A stretch of 64,000 nucleotides of DNA from Kluyvera ascorbata_C (GCF_044197065.1 NZ_JBIQOI010000001.1:1054001-1118000); one strand, 5' to 3'. Shown: positions 25,175-34,510, counted from the first letter of the stretch. The notes: generated by a model from the letters alone, not told the origin. A program made the numbers and translations.

Positions 25175-25565
25175 CGCTCCGCCTGGCCGGGCCACAATGC
25201 TGGTTTTGTAGGCCTGATAAGCGTAGCGCCATCAGGCCGTCCGACACAGGTTGCCGGATGGCGGCGTTGCCTTATCCGGCCTACAGCTTTACGCATCAAA
25301 ACTGGCGCTTCGCTGGCCGGGCTACAATACAGGTTTTGTAGGCCTGATAAGCGTAGCGCCATCAGGCAGTCCGACGCAGGTTGCCGGATGGCGGCGTTGC
25401 CTTATCCGGCCTACAGCTTTACGCATCAAAACTGGCGATCCGCTTGGCCGGGCCACAATGCCGGTTTTGTAGGCCTGATAAGCGTAGCGCCATCAGGCAG
25501 TCCGGCGAACGTTGCCGGATGGCGGCGTTGCCTTATCCGGCCTACAGCTTTATGCATCAAAACTG
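25175..25565. repeat. three-copy tandem repeat, about 130-bp unit, with BIME
   Basis: A unit of about 130 bp recurs with GGCCTGATA at 25211, 25341 and 25472. Each unit holds two REP-type palindromes (GCCTGATAAGCG-CGCCATCAGGC and GCCGGATGGCGGCG-CCTTATCCGGC). Each also ends with a copy of the ydcZ 3' end (CATCAAAACTGGCG, at about 25297, 25427 and 25557). The last copy is the functional ydcZ terminus. This is a tandem duplication spanning a BIME and a gene end. Confidence 0.85.
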
Positions 25566-26006
25566 GCGCTTCGCCACCAGCCATGCACCCACAATCAACA
25601 TCACCGCGCCACATACCGGCCCGAGGAGCGCTCGCCAGGGCACGCCGTGGCTTCTGACCACGTCCATCACCAGCCCGCCAATCAGTTGACTGGCGACCAG
25701 TACGGCAATAGTCGTTGCCGCCCCCACGTACTGATAACCGCTGATGCTGGCAAACACGAAGAACGACCCAAGCAGGCCTGGAATCAACGTCCACCATTTA
25801 ATGGTCGCTACCAGCTCGCTTACGCCCGCGAGCCCGTGTTTAATCAGCAAAATGCTGACAAACAGCACGATGCCTACCAGTGAGTTCAGCAGCATCGCCA
25901 CCAGAATGGTGGAGGCCGACTGAGTAATGCGTACCATCAGCGTGTTCTGGATAACCAGCCCAATCCCGGCGGCTATCAGGAACGTCAGCGTGAGGGACTG
26001 ATTCAT
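25557..26006 (-). CDS. ydcZ: DMT-superfamily membrane protein YdcZ
   Basis: This is a 149-aa inner-membrane protein of the YdcZ/DUF606 family with about five hydrophobic helices (LTFLIAAGIGLVIQNTLMV first, AVMLIVGAWLVAK last). Function is unknown. Its start overlaps the mnaT stop by 4 bp (ATGA), so the two are translationally coupled. Its last eight codons are duplicated downstream in the tandem array. Confidence 0.88.
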   Translation of the reverse strand: MNQSLTLTFLIAAGIGLVIQNTLMVRITQSASTILVAMLLNSLVGIVLFVSILLIKHGLAGVSELVATIKWWTLIPGLLGSFFVFASISGYQYVGAATTIAVLVASQLIGGLVMDVVRSHGVPWRALLGPVCGAVMLIVGAWLVAKRQF

Positions 26007-26521
26007 GCCTGCCCATCCGGGTCGCTGCGGTTATCGAGCTGTAGCTGCATGAAGGTGAGATCCAGCCAGCGACCAAACTTAGTCCCCACCTGCGGCATCT
26101 GCCCGGTGGTGACAAAACCGTGCTTCTCGTGCAGATGCAACGACGCGTGGTTCTGTGATTCAATACCCGCCACCATCACGTGCTTACCGCGACGGCGGGC
26201 TTCTTCAATCAGCGCACCGAGCAGAATATTACCGAGCCCTTTGCCCTGGTGTTCCGGATGAACATAGACGGAATGTTCAACGGTATGGCGGAAGCCGTCA
26301 AAGTTACGCCAGTCGCCGTAGGAGGCGTAGCCGGTCACCATGCCGTTCTCTTCGCTTACCAGCACCGGGAAATGGCCGATCTGGCGTGCTTCAAACCAGG
26401 CAATACGGTTATCGGTATCGACGGTTTTGTCGTTCCAGATAGCGGCGGTATGGACAACCGCGTGGTTATAGATTGCCGCAATAGCGGCGCAGTCTTCTTT
26501 TGTTGCGAAACGAATAGCCAT
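26003..26521 (-). CDS. mnaT: GNAT acetyltransferase MnaT
   Basis: This is a 172-aa GNAT-family N-acetyltransferase. E. coli MnaT (YncA) acetylates methionine analogues such as methionine sulfone and sulfoximine. The acetyl-CoA pyrophosphate loop QGKGLGNILLG is near residue 91, with the C-terminal GNAT segment NHASLHLHEKHGFVTTG. It forms a two-gene operon with ydcZ and is divergent from an XRE-cupin regulator that begins 40 bp away. Confidence 0.9.
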   Translation of the reverse strand: MAIRFATKEDCAAIAAIYNHAVVHTAAIWNDKTVDTDNRIAWFEARQIGHFPVLVSEENGMVTGYASYGDWRNFDGFRHTVEHSVYVHPEHQGKGLGNILLGALIEEARRRGKHVMVAGIESQNHASLHLHEKHGFVTTGQMPQVGTKFGRWLDLTFMQLQLDNRSDPDGQA

Positions 26522-26561
26522 AGAGTTGCACCCTGAGTGTTGTTCACTATATTATTACGAT

Positions 26562-27134
26562 ATGAATACTATTGAAGACAACTTAAATCAACGGATCGGG
26601 GCAAGAATTCGCATTGAGCGTGAGTCGCGCAGCTGGTCGCTGAGCGAATTGGCCGAGCGTGCGGGCGTCTCCCGGGCGATGATCCACAAAATTGAACGCG
26701 GCGAGAGCAGCCCGACAGCGGCGCTGCTGGCGCGGCTTTCGGGTGCTTTCAGTATCAGTATGTCGACGCTGATTGCCCGTGCGGAGATGCAGGAAGGGAA
26801 ATTGCTGCGGTTTGCCGACCAGCCGGTCTGGCACGATCCGCAGACCCACTATCTGCGCCGCCACGTATCTCCACGCGGCGAGCTACCGATTGATCTGGTG
26901 CAAATTGAGCTACCGGCGGGCAGCGATATCCCGATGCCCGCGTCGGCCTACGCCATGGCGCGACAGCTTATCTGGGTGCAAGAGGGCGAGCTGCTGTTTA
27001 TGGAAGGTGATACGGCGCATCGAATGCAAACCGGTGACTGCCTCGAACTGGGCCCGCCTAACGACTGCCGTTTTATTAACGACAGCGGTCAATCCTGCAC
27101 GTATTTGATAGTCCGACTGAACGTTCCGTTGTAG
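26562..27134 (+). CDS. XRE-family regulator with cupin domain
   Basis: This is a 190-aa regulator. The N-terminal XRE helix-turn-helix covers residues 9-65 (SLSELAERAGVSRAMIHKIE) and a C-terminal cupin covers about 95-185 (IWVQEGELLFMEGDTAHRMQTGDCLELG). Such proteins sense small metabolites through the cupin. The ATG at 26562 is chosen because it starts just before the domain; it has a poor Shine-Dalgarno sequence, and a TTG at 26526 gives a 12-residue extension. It is divergent from mnaT-ydcZ and is the obvious candidate regulator of that pair. Confidence 0.82.
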   Translation: MNTIEDNLNQRIGARIRIERESRSWSLSELAERAGVSRAMIHKIERGESSPTAALLARLSGAFSISMSTLIARAEMQEGKLLRFADQPVWHDPQTHYLRRHVSPRGELPIDLVQIELPAGSDIPMPASAYAMARQLIWVQEGELLFMEGDTAHRMQTGDCLELGPPNDCRFINDSGQSCTYLIVRLNVPL

Positions 27135-27306
27135 TTAACGATTCAGCAGCCAGATTGCATAGTTTACGCATGATTAATGTTCTATTAATTGTGCTTAAAT
27201 CTAATTTTGATAAAAATATATATCGTATTTTCTTCGCAAAAAATAAAACCCCAGCTATTAATTATAAATACGTCTGGGTAAATAAATACGCGGAGTTATA
27301 ATAATT

Positions 27307-27966
27307 ATGCTGGATTTTGCTAAAGCACAACGTATCAGTTTGACACAGCAAGTAGAAAATAATATCAAGAATGCGCTCGTCATGGGGGCGTTAAAACCCG
27401 GTGAGCGATTAGTCACCAGAGAAATTGCCGTAAACCAAGGCATCAGTATTACGCCAGTGCGCGAAGCGCTGCTGCGTCTGGTTTCATTCGGTGCGCTTCA
27501 GGCGGCACCTGCACAGGCCTTTATGGTGCCAGCGCTAACCAGTTCAGCTTATCTTGAGATTAATCGGATTCGAAAAAACCTTGAAGGGATGGCTACAGCA
27601 GCGGCCTCCGAAAAAATAACCGCAGATAAAATGAGGGAGCTAAGGTCCCTCTCAGAAGCCTTCCATGAGGCAAAATCTGTCGGTGATATCCCGCGAATGC
27701 TGGAAACAAATTATCAATTTCGTTTCCAGATATACACCTATGCTGAAATGCCAACCTTAATGGCAATGATTGAACAATTATGGGTGCGAACAGGGCCAAG
27801 CCTGCATTTTTTATATTTAAATTCTATGGAACCGTTTCAGCATCAAAATGTGTATCAGCCGTTGTTGGATGCGCTGGAAAAAAGGGATTCAGCAGAAAGT
27901 TATTCGGCGATATGTCAAATTATTGATGAATCAACATCGTATTTGAAACAGCAGTATCGGCATTAA
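27307..27966 (+). CDS. mcbR: GntR-family regulator McbR
   Basis: This is a 219-aa FadR-subfamily regulator. The N-terminal winged helix covers residues 10-75 (VTREIAVNQGISITPVREAL), followed by an all-helical FCD ligand domain. E. coli McbR (YncC) represses mcbA and influences colanic acid and biofilm. The gene keeps the E. coli position between mnaT and yncD, although curA (yncB) is absent here. It is preceded by a 170-bp AT-rich region. Confidence 0.85.
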   Translation: MLDFAKAQRISLTQQVENNIKNALVMGALKPGERLVTREIAVNQGISITPVREALLRLVSFGALQAAPAQAFMVPALTSSAYLEINRIRKNLEGMATAAASEKITADKMRELRSLSEAFHEAKSVGDIPRMLETNYQFRFQIYTYAEMPTLMAMIEQLWVRTGPSLHFLYLNSMEPFQHQNVYQPLLDALEKRDSAESYSAICQIIDESTSYLKQQYRH

Positions 27967-27982
27967 TTTAAGTTTGGGAAAT

Positions 27983-28008
27983 ACGTTTCCGGGCAACCCC
28001 GGAAACGT
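27983..28008. terminator. hairpin between mcbR and yncD
   Basis: ACGTTTCCGGG (27983-27993) pairs with 27998-28008 over a CAAC loop between two convergent stop codons. It has no strong T-tract on either side. Confidence 0.5.
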
Positions 28009-28017
28009 CGTCATGTA

Positions 28018-30129
28018 TTATTCAAAACGCCACGCCACATTGACACCTACGCCGTAGTTACGACCTGGTGCCGGTTCGTAGTATCGTCCGTTAGACTCAT
28101 TCACGATAACCGAGCCCACATATTCGCGGTCAAACAGGTTATCGACGCGGCCGAAGACATCCAGCGTCCAGTTGCTGAGGTTGAACTTGTAGCCGGTGTT
28201 CAGGCCAACCACGGTCCAGGACGGCGCGCGGGCGGTGTTGGCATCGTTGGCCATAATATCGCCCATGTAATGCACGTCCGCACCGGCGTACCAGCCGCTT
28301 TCCGGTTCATAGCCTAGCGAAGCGAAGCCCATATTGCGCGCGATGCCGGGAATACGGTTACCGTTACAGCTGCCGTTGCCGCAGACATCGGTGCGGTAGG
28401 TAGCGTTAAGCCAGGTCCAGGCCGCTTTGGCGCGCCAGTTTTCGGCGAACTGCTGGTCAATCGCCAGTTCAGCGCCCTGGCGACGGGTTTTACCGGCATT
28501 TTTATAGCTGGCGCGGCTGTCGGTATTACTGTCGGTGACTATCTCGTTGGTGGTATTGGTCTGGAACAGCGCGGCGCTGAGCAGGCCGTTGCCAATGCGG
28601 GTTTTGCTACCGATCTCATAGGTCTCGTTGGTGGCTGGTTTGAGATCCAGATTCAGCCCATTCGCCGTACCGGAACGGTAGGAGAGTTCGCTGATGGTGG
28701 GGGTTTCAAAGCCGCGACCAACGCTGGCATAGACGTTCCACGCATCGGTAATGGCGTATTTTAACGAGCCCGCCGGCAGCCATTCGTGATAGCTGGTATC
28801 ACCGCTGCTGTCGCCGTTACCCGTGGTGACGTAGTGATCGTTGGAGTCAAACCACACTGAGCTATAACGCACGCCCGCGTCCAGGGTCAGTTTATCGGTT
28901 AGCTGCCACTGAGTTTGCAGATACGGGTCGAGATTCCACATCAGGTTGCGTTCGTTGCGGCGTAAGTTACCTTTTTCGCCAAACTCCGGCGTCGAGCCAT
29001 TCATGACGTAGTTTTCGTAGCCCCGGCGCTTTTCATTCATGTTTTCGTAGTTAAGTCCGGTGGTGAACGTCACCGGAATCAACAGTTCGCCGCGATGCGT
29101 CCAGCGGGTATCGATGCCCTGATAGTGACGATCGAGGTCGATCACGCCGCCAGAGTGGCTTGGTTTCTGCTGTGGCGCATAGGGAATCGACTGATACTGC
29201 GTGGTCTGACGTTCCCCGGCGTACATCATCACGCTCAGGTCGTCCTGCGCGCTCAGTTGACGTTCGTAACGCAGGCCCGCCTGGGTCTGCTTAACGCTTT
29301 TACGCGTATTGTACTGGTCACCGCGCGGCGACTGCTGGCGGTCAGCGTCCATCTCGCTCTTGGTCAGCCCGCCCGGATCGTTAGCGTTAATATCGACAGT
29401 GTTAAACAGCAGCGTCACCTTGCTGACGTCGTTAATCCGTACGCCGAGTTTGGCGTTGGCGAGGTTTTTGCGCGCGGCGCTGTGATCGCGATAGCCGTGG
29501 GTGGTGAATCGATTCGTCGACACCGTGTAATCAACGTCGCCCGCGTGGGTACCGTCGCCCACGGCGCCGCTGGCTTTCATGCCGTAATGCCAGGTGCCGT
29601 AACTGCCGTAGTAGCTGTTGGCTTCAATGGTAGTGGGCTGCTTCCCGGTCTGGGTGGTGACGTTGACCACGCCGCCAGAGGCGTTACCGTACAGGGCAGA
29701 GAAGGGGCCGCGCAGCACGTCAACGTTCTCGATACTGCCGATGTCGATGTTCGAGGTTTGCCCCTGACCGTCTGGCATGGTAGCCGGAATACCGTCAACG
29801 TACAGACGGATACCGCGCACGCCGAAGGTTGAACGGGAGCCAAAACCACGAATAGAAAGCTGAAGATCCTGCGCATAGTTCTGACGGTTCTGCACCTGCA
29901 AACCCGGCACCGCACCCAGCGATTCTGAAAGGTTAACCTGTGGTGCGGCGTGACGCATATCTTCGCCGTCGACGACGCTGACGGCGGCAGGGGTATCCAG
30001 CTCAGAAACGGCCTGCGGTGCGGCGGTGACGATTAACGTTTGTTCATCATTGGCCCAGGAAAAAGGAGAAAAAACAAGCGGCAACAGCAGCGCAGGCAGC
30101 GCTACAGAGCGTACGGTTATGATTTTCAT
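28018..30129 (-). CDS. yncD: TonB-dependent outer-membrane receptor YncD/PqqU
   Basis: This is a 703-aa TonB-dependent receptor; E. coli YncD (700 aa) takes up pyrroloquinoline quinone and serves as a phage receptor. It has a signal peptide (residues 1-26), a TonB-box-like EQTLIVTAAP, a plug domain (VPGLQVQNRQ, LRGPFSALYGNASGGVVNV) and a 22-strand barrel ending in the C-terminal aromatic motif NVAWRFE. The ATG at 30129 is the signal-peptide start; the frame extends to 30168 without support. It is divergent from yncE as in E. coli. Confidence 0.92.
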   Translation of the reverse strand: MKIITVRSVALPALLLPLVFSPFSWANDEQTLIVTAAPQAVSELDTPAAVSVVDGEDMRHAAPQVNLSESLGAVPGLQVQNRQNYAQDLQLSIRGFGSRSTFGVRGIRLYVDGIPATMPDGQGQTSNIDIGSIENVDVLRGPFSALYGNASGGVVNVTTQTGKQPTTIEANSYYGSYGTWHYGMKASGAVGDGTHAGDVDYTVSTNRFTTHGYRDHSAARKNLANAKLGVRINDVSKVTLLFNTVDINANDPGGLTKSEMDADRQQSPRGDQYNTRKSVKQTQAGLRYERQLSAQDDLSVMMYAGERQTTQYQSIPYAPQQKPSHSGGVIDLDRHYQGIDTRWTHRGELLIPVTFTTGLNYENMNEKRRGYENYVMNGSTPEFGEKGNLRRNERNLMWNLDPYLQTQWQLTDKLTLDAGVRYSSVWFDSNDHYVTTGNGDSSGDTSYHEWLPAGSLKYAITDAWNVYASVGRGFETPTISELSYRSGTANGLNLDLKPATNETYEIGSKTRIGNGLLSAALFQTNTTNEIVTDSNTDSRASYKNAGKTRRQGAELAIDQQFAENWRAKAAWTWLNATYRTDVCGNGSCNGNRIPGIARNMGFASLGYEPESGWYAGADVHYMGDIMANDANTARAPSWTVVGLNTGYKFNLSNWTLDVFGRVDNLFDREYVGSVIVNESNGRYYEPAPGRNYGVGVNVAWRFE

Positions 30130-30289
30130 GAAAAACTCGCAAAATGTACCAAATGGAACAGACCCCAATAGGTTAATACTTTTGTAAATGTATTGAAAAC
30201 TTTAGCAGCATAAATCGTTAATTTCCGGTGATGAAATAGAAACTATTTGGTTGCTGGAGGTAATAAAAGCTCCACTTTACATAAATTAA

Positions 30290-30304
30290 TGATTACTATT
30301 CGCA
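30290..30304 (+). promoter_or_regulatory. candidate Fur box upstream of yncE
   Basis: TGATTACTATTCGCA matches the core Fur consensus TGATAATNATTATCA at about 11 of 14 defined positions, 83 bp before the yncE ATG. E. coli yncE is Fur-repressed, which supports the call. Confidence 0.45.
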
Positions 30305-30386
30305 TCTACTAAACGTTGCGCTATGACGCTGCGAAGAAAGAAGCGATGTGAAGCAGAAATCATTACGTTCATCAAAGGGAGTCGTC

Positions 30387-31451
30387 ATGTCATTACGTCA
30401 ATTGTCCGCGCCGCGTCTGCGCCGTTCTCTGTTGTTGAGTGCTTTCCTGCTGGCGGGAAGCTTTAGCGCGCATGCCGCAGATGAAATGCTGCGTAAAGCG
30501 GTCGGCAAAGGGGCATATGAAATGGCCTACAGCCAGCAGGAAAATGCGCTGTGGCTGGCCACATCACAAAGCCGTAAAACCGATAAAGGCGGGATTGTTT
30601 ATCGCCTTGACCCGGTCACGCTGGAAGTGACGCAGGTTATTCATAACGATCTCAAACCGTTTGGCGCGACGCTAAATAACCAGACCCAGACCCTGTGGTT
30701 TGGCAACACCATCAACGGTGCGGTGACCGCGATTGACGCCAAAACCGGCGACGTGAAGGGACGTCTGGTGCTGGACGGCCGTGAGCGCAGCGAAACGGTT
30801 AAGCCATTGCAGCCGCGTGAACTGGCGGTGGATGAGAAAACCAACACCGTATACATCACCGGCATTGGCAAAGACGGCAGCTCCGTCTGGGTGGTTGATG
30901 GCGACAAGCTGACGCTGAAAACCACCATCACCGGTACCGGTACCTTCGGCACGGGCCTGGCGGTCGACTCGGATAAACAGCGTCTGTACGTCACCAACGG
31001 CGACGGCGAACTGGTCACCATCGATACCGCGAGCAACAAAATTCTGACCCGTCAGAAGCTGCTGGATGATGGCAAAGAACACTTCTATATCAATATCAGC
31101 CTGGATAAAGCCGGTCAGCGTGCCTTTATCACTGATTCCAAACAGCCGGAACTGCTGGTGGTCAATCTGAAAGATGGCAAAGTGCTGTCGAAGGTCGATA
31201 CTCAGGAAGGGCTGGCGGTGCTGTTTAACCCGGTGCGTAACGAAGTTTACGTGACCCAGCGTAAAGCGGGCACCGTGACGGTGATTGATGCGAAAGACTA
31301 TAAAGTCACCAAAACCATCAAAACCCCAACCTTCCCGAACAGCCTGACGCTCTCCGCTGACGGTAAAACGCTGTACGTCAGCGTGAAACAGGAATCTACA
31401 CGTCAGAAAGAGGCCACTGCGCCTGACGATGTGATTCGTATCGCGCTGTAA
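30387..31451 (+). CDS. yncE: periplasmic beta-propeller protein YncE
   Basis: This is a 354-aa protein (E. coli 353) with a signal peptide (LLLSAFLLAGSFSAHA) and seven-bladed YVTN-type propeller repeats, for example VYITGIGKDGSSVWVVDGDKL and LYVTNGDGELVTIDT. It is periplasmic; E. coli YncE is iron-regulated and binds DNA in vitro, but its role is unclear. The ATG at 30387 follows GGGAG; the longer frame from 30348 is rejected because of the signal peptide position. Confidence 0.92.
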   Translation: MSLRQLSAPRLRRSLLLSAFLLAGSFSAHAADEMLRKAVGKGAYEMAYSQQENALWLATSQSRKTDKGGIVYRLDPVTLEVTQVIHNDLKPFGATLNNQTQTLWFGNTINGAVTAIDAKTGDVKGRLVLDGRERSETVKPLQPRELAVDEKTNTVYITGIGKDGSSVWVVDGDKLTLKTTITGTGTFGTGLAVDSDKQRLYVTNGDGELVTIDTASNKILTRQKLLDDGKEHFYINISLDKAGQRAFITDSKQPELLVVNLKDGKVLSKVDTQEGLAVLFNPVRNEVYVTQRKAGTVTVIDAKDYKVTKTIKTPTFPNSLTLSADGKTLYVSVKQESTRQKEATAPDDVIRIAL

Positions 31452-31459
31452 GTCGTATG

Positions 31460-31483
31460 CCGGGAGGTCATTTGACCTCCCGG
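31460..31483 (+). terminator. hairpin after yncE
   Basis: An 11-bp perfect inverted repeat (CCGGGAGGTCA, 31460-31470, with 31473-31483) lies 8 bases after the yncE stop; the T-tract is weak. Confidence 0.55.
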
Positions 31484-31595
31484 AAATCATCACGTTAACT
31501 TCTGTTACATCCCACCGATACCCCAATTATCCGTATCCGGCATACAATACGCCGACTTAACCTTGCCGTTGGCGGGGACAATGAACGGAGAGATG

Positions 31596-31817
31596 ATGAA
31601 AAAGCCTTTATATTTCCTGTGCGCGGGAGCAATGCTGCTGGCGCTGGCGGGCTGTACGACGAACTATGTGATGACCACCAAAAGCGGCCAGACGATTGTG
31701 ACGCAGGGTAAACCGCAGCTCGATAAAGAGACCGGCATGACCAGCTACACCGATCAGAACGGCAACGCGCGCGAAATCAACAGCAATGACGTGTCGCAGC
31801 TGGTTGAAGATAATTGA
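31596..31817 (+). CDS. YgdI/YgdR-family small lipoprotein
   Basis: This is a 73-aa lipoprotein with a signal peptide (MKKPLYFLCAGAMLLALAGC) whose Cys at residue 20 follows a LALAG lipobox. The mature part is a DUF903 SH3-like domain (NYVMTTKSGQTIVTQGKPQLDKETGMTSYTDQNG). There is no Asp right after the Cys, so outer-membrane sorting is likely. ATGs at 31593 and 31596 compete; the second has better spacing to GGAG. It is convergent with feaR. Function is unknown. Confidence 0.85.
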   Translation: MKKPLYFLCAGAMLLALAGCTTNYVMTTKSGQTIVTQGKPQLDKETGMTSYTDQNGNAREINSNDVSQLVEDN

Positions 31818-31829
31818 TGTGAGTTTTGT

Positions 31830-32738
31830 TTAGCGACCACGCTTGCGGTATTCGCCCGGCGAAATACCGAACCGCTGCTTGAAGGCGGTGGAGAAGTGGC
31901 TGTGGTCGCTGAACCCCCAGCGATAGCCGATACCGGCGAGCTTTTCGTCGTCCGGTGCACGCTGTAGCGCTTGCGCGCAGAGGTCAAGACGACGGTTCTT
32001 GATATACTGCGCCACCACTAATCCTTTATCGGCAAACAGTCGGTACAGACTTCTTACCGACATGCCGGTCTCATCGGCGAGCCACTCCGGGCGCAGATGC
32101 TCTTCCTGAATCGCATCGTCAATCAGCGTCATGATCTTCTGAAACTGCTTTTCGCGCCGTGAAGGGGCAATCTCCTGTTGATGCAGCATCGGGCGCAGCA
32201 GGCACACCATCGCATCCAGCGCCGCTTCGCTCTCGCTTGCCGAAAGCTGTGGGCTGCTCATGCTCTCATGCAGCAGGCGCTGGCTAAGCTGAACCATCGG
32301 CAGGGATTTATCTAAACGGGTGGCGACGCTAATCCCGCTGCCGCGCAGCTGGTTTTCCAGCAGTTGACGCGGTAGCAGCAGTGAGACCTGACGCGAGGTT
32401 TGCTGCCAGAGAATAGAGCAGGGGCGCGAGGCGTCAATCAGCGTCATGTCGCCGGTTTGCAGCTTCACCTGGCGATCGTCCTGCTCAATATCCACCTGAC
32501 CGGCAAGTTGAAACACGGTGTAGAACCACGCATCGTTGCCGCTGCGGATCTCCTGGTGGGTGCGGAACAGATTGATGTTGCGAGTGGTTACGGTGCTGAG
32601 CTTGAGGCTGCCCGCATAGCTGGTATCTATCTCACCATGAAAGTCGCCATCTAACGGACGCGCGGCGAAATGCCCGCACACCTGATTGATTTTCGCCAGC
32701 CACGCCTGATATGTCTCACCGCCATTTACCGCTGCCAT
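31830..32738 (-). CDS. feaR: transcriptional activator FeaR
   Basis: This is a 302-aa AraC-family activator of aromatic amine catabolism that senses the aldehydes made from phenylethylamine and tyramine. The N-terminal ligand domain (AraC_binding_2, DAWFYTVFQLAGQVDIEQDD) is followed by the C-terminal double helix-turn-helix (RPEWLADETGMSVRSLYRLF and LAGIGYRWGFSDHSHFSTAF). The ATG at 32738 is preferred over the TTG at 32753. It is divergent from feaB, as in E. coli. Confidence 0.9.
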   Translation of the reverse strand: MAAVNGGETYQAWLAKINQVCGHFAARPLDGDFHGEIDTSYAGSLKLSTVTTRNINLFRTHQEIRSGNDAWFYTVFQLAGQVDIEQDDRQVKLQTGDMTLIDASRPCSILWQQTSRQVSLLLPRQLLENQLRGSGISVATRLDKSLPMVQLSQRLLHESMSSPQLSASESEAALDAMVCLLRPMLHQQEIAPSRREKQFQKIMTLIDDAIQEEHLRPEWLADETGMSVRSLYRLFADKGLVVAQYIKNRRLDLCAQALQRAPDDEKLAGIGYRWGFSDHSHFSTAFKQRFGISPGEYRKRGR

Positions 32739-32874
32739 ACGCCATCTCTGCAATGAAAATGTTTTTGCATTGTTGCATTTATGTTGCCTTTAACAAGGGT
32801 TCGCGGGGGAATATATGAAAGAACTATTACCTGTTGCACATTTCTGCCAGAGCAACCTGTTGAATTGCGGCGTC

Positions 32875-32911
32875 TGTCACAGCGGCACAAGCGAATGTCA
32901 CAGAGACAAAA
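32875..32911 (+). promoter_or_regulatory. FeaR direct-repeat operator upstream of feaB
   Basis: Two direct repeats 21 bp apart, TGTCA-N8-CAA (32875-32890) and TGTCA-N8-AAA (32896-32911), fit the TGNCA-N8-AAA motif that I recall for FeaR. They end 60 bp before the feaB ATG, a suitable activator position. Confidence 0.6.
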
Positions 32912-32971
32912 GCGCGATCTCCAGACCCGCCGTAGACTGAAATAACTAACCGCGAAGAATAAGGAGACGAT

Positions 32972-34471
32972 ATGTCCTCATCACAGGTAGCACTGCTCCC
33001 GAGCGTGCAGCAGTTTTTAGACCGTCAGCATGGCCTGTTTATTGATGGTGCGCAGCAGGCGGCGCAGAGTGAAAAACGTCTCACCGTCTGGGACCCGGCA
33101 ACGGGCAAGGCGATTGCTACCACCGCGGATGCTAATGCGGCTGACGTTGACCGCGCGGTGATGTCCGCCTGGCGCACGTTTGTCTCCCGCAGCTGGGCCG
33201 GGCGCACGCCTGCCGAACGCGAACGTATTCTGCTGCGCTTTGCTGATCTCGTTGAGCAGAACGGTGAGGAACTCGCCCAACTGGAAACGCTGGAGCAGGG
33301 CAAATCCATCAACATCTCCCGCGCCTTTGAAGTGGGCTGCACCCTGAACTGGATGCGCTATACCGCCGGGCTGACCACTAAAATTAGCGGCCGCACGCTG
33401 GATGTTTCCATCCCATTCCCGCAGGGCGCGCGCTATCAGGCGTGGACCAAAAAAGAGCCGGTTGGCGTCGTCGCCGGTATCGTGCCGTGGAACTTCCCGC
33501 TGATGATTGGCATGTGGAAGGTGATGCCCGCGCTGGCGGCAGGCTGTTCTATCGTTATTAAACCGTCGGAGACCACGCCGCTGACGCTGTTGCGTGTAGC
33601 CGAAATGGCTATCGAAGCGGGCGTACCGGAAGGCGTATTTAACGTGGTCACCGGCAGCGGCGCCGAGTGCGGCGCGGCGTTAACTTCGCATCCTCATGTG
33701 GCAAAAGTGAGCTTTACCGGCTCTACCGCCACCGGCAAACAAATTGCTCGCGTGGCCGCCGACAGACTCACCCGCGTCACGCTGGAGCTGGGCGGTAAAA
33801 ACCCGGCGATTGTGCTGAAAGACGCCGACCCGGCCTGGGTTATCGAAGGGCTGATGACCGGCAGCTTCCTTAACCAGGGGCAGGTGTGCGCCGCCAGTTC
33901 ACGTATCTATATTGAAGCGCCGCTGTTCGATACGCTGGTCAGCGGCTTTGAGCAGGCGGTGAAGTCGCTACAGGTGGGGCCTGGTATGCTGGAAACCACG
34001 CAGATTAACCCGGTGGTGTCGCAGGCGCACTGTGCCAAAGTGGCGGCTTATCTCGACGATGCGCGTAAACACAACGCCGAGCTGATTAGCGGCAACGTTG
34101 GCCCGGACGCACAGGGCTTCTATATTCCGCCAACCCTGGTTATCAACCCGGAGGCCAACCTGCGCTTAACCCGCGAAGAGGTGTTTGGCCCGGTGGTGAA
34201 CCTGGTACGCGTCGCCGACGGCGAAGAGGCACTGCGCCTTGCTAACGACAGCGACTTCGGCCTGACCGCCAGCGTCTGGACTCGTGACCTGACTCAAGCG
34301 CTGAACTACACCGACCGCCTGCAGGCCGGTACGGTATGGGTCAACAGCCACACGCTAATTGACGCCAACCTGCCGTTCGGCGGTATGAAACAGTCGGGCA
34401 CCGGGCGTGATTTTGGCCCGGATTGGTTGAACGACTGGTGTGAAACAAAGTCGGTGTGCGTGCGCTACTAA
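32972..34471 (+). CDS. feaB: phenylacetaldehyde dehydrogenase FeaB
   Basis: This is a 499-aa NAD-dependent dehydrogenase that oxidises phenylacetaldehyde to phenylacetate. The catalytic Cys is in NQGQVCAASSR (near residue 307), the general base Glu in LELGGKNPAI (near 273) and the cofactor segment in SFTGSTATGKQIA. AAGGAG precedes the ATG. It is divergent from its activator feaR. The amine oxidase gene tynA, which supplies the aldehyde in E. coli, is not next to it; an unrelated hydrolase gene follows. Confidence 0.92.
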   Translation: MSSSQVALLPSVQQFLDRQHGLFIDGAQQAAQSEKRLTVWDPATGKAIATTADANAADVDRAVMSAWRTFVSRSWAGRTPAERERILLRFADLVEQNGEELAQLETLEQGKSINISRAFEVGCTLNWMRYTAGLTTKISGRTLDVSIPFPQGARYQAWTKKEPVGVVAGIVPWNFPLMIGMWKVMPALAAGCSIVIKPSETTPLTLLRVAEMAIEAGVPEGVFNVVTGSGAECGAALTSHPHVAKVSFTGSTATGKQIARVAADRLTRVTLELGGKNPAIVLKDADPAWVIEGLMTGSFLNQGQVCAASSRIYIEAPLFDTLVSGFEQAVKSLQVGPGMLETTQINPVVSQAHCAKVAAYLDDARKHNAELISGNVGPDAQGFYIPPTLVINPEANLRLTREEVFGPVVNLVRVADGEEALRLANDSDFGLTASVWTRDLTQALNYTDRLQAGTVWVNSHTLIDANLPFGGMKQSGTGRDFGPDWLNDWCETKSVCVRY

Positions 34472-34487
34472 TTTGCACTCTCTGTTC

Positions 34488-34510
34488 CCTCTCCCGGTGG
34501 GGGGAGGGTG
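34488..34510. terminator. GC-rich hairpin between feaB and the hydrolase gene
   Basis: CCCTCTCCC pairs with GGGGGAGGG around a short loop between two convergent stop codons. There is no T-tract. Confidence 0.4.

Noticed and set aside
25175..25565. CRISPR array
   Set aside because: Units are about 130 bp, contiguous and nearly identical throughout, with internal REP palindromes and no unique spacers.
25163..25657. Long open frames through the tandem repeat array on both strands
   Set aside because: They arise because the repeat unit lacks stops in several frames; the translations repeat the same meaningless peptide.
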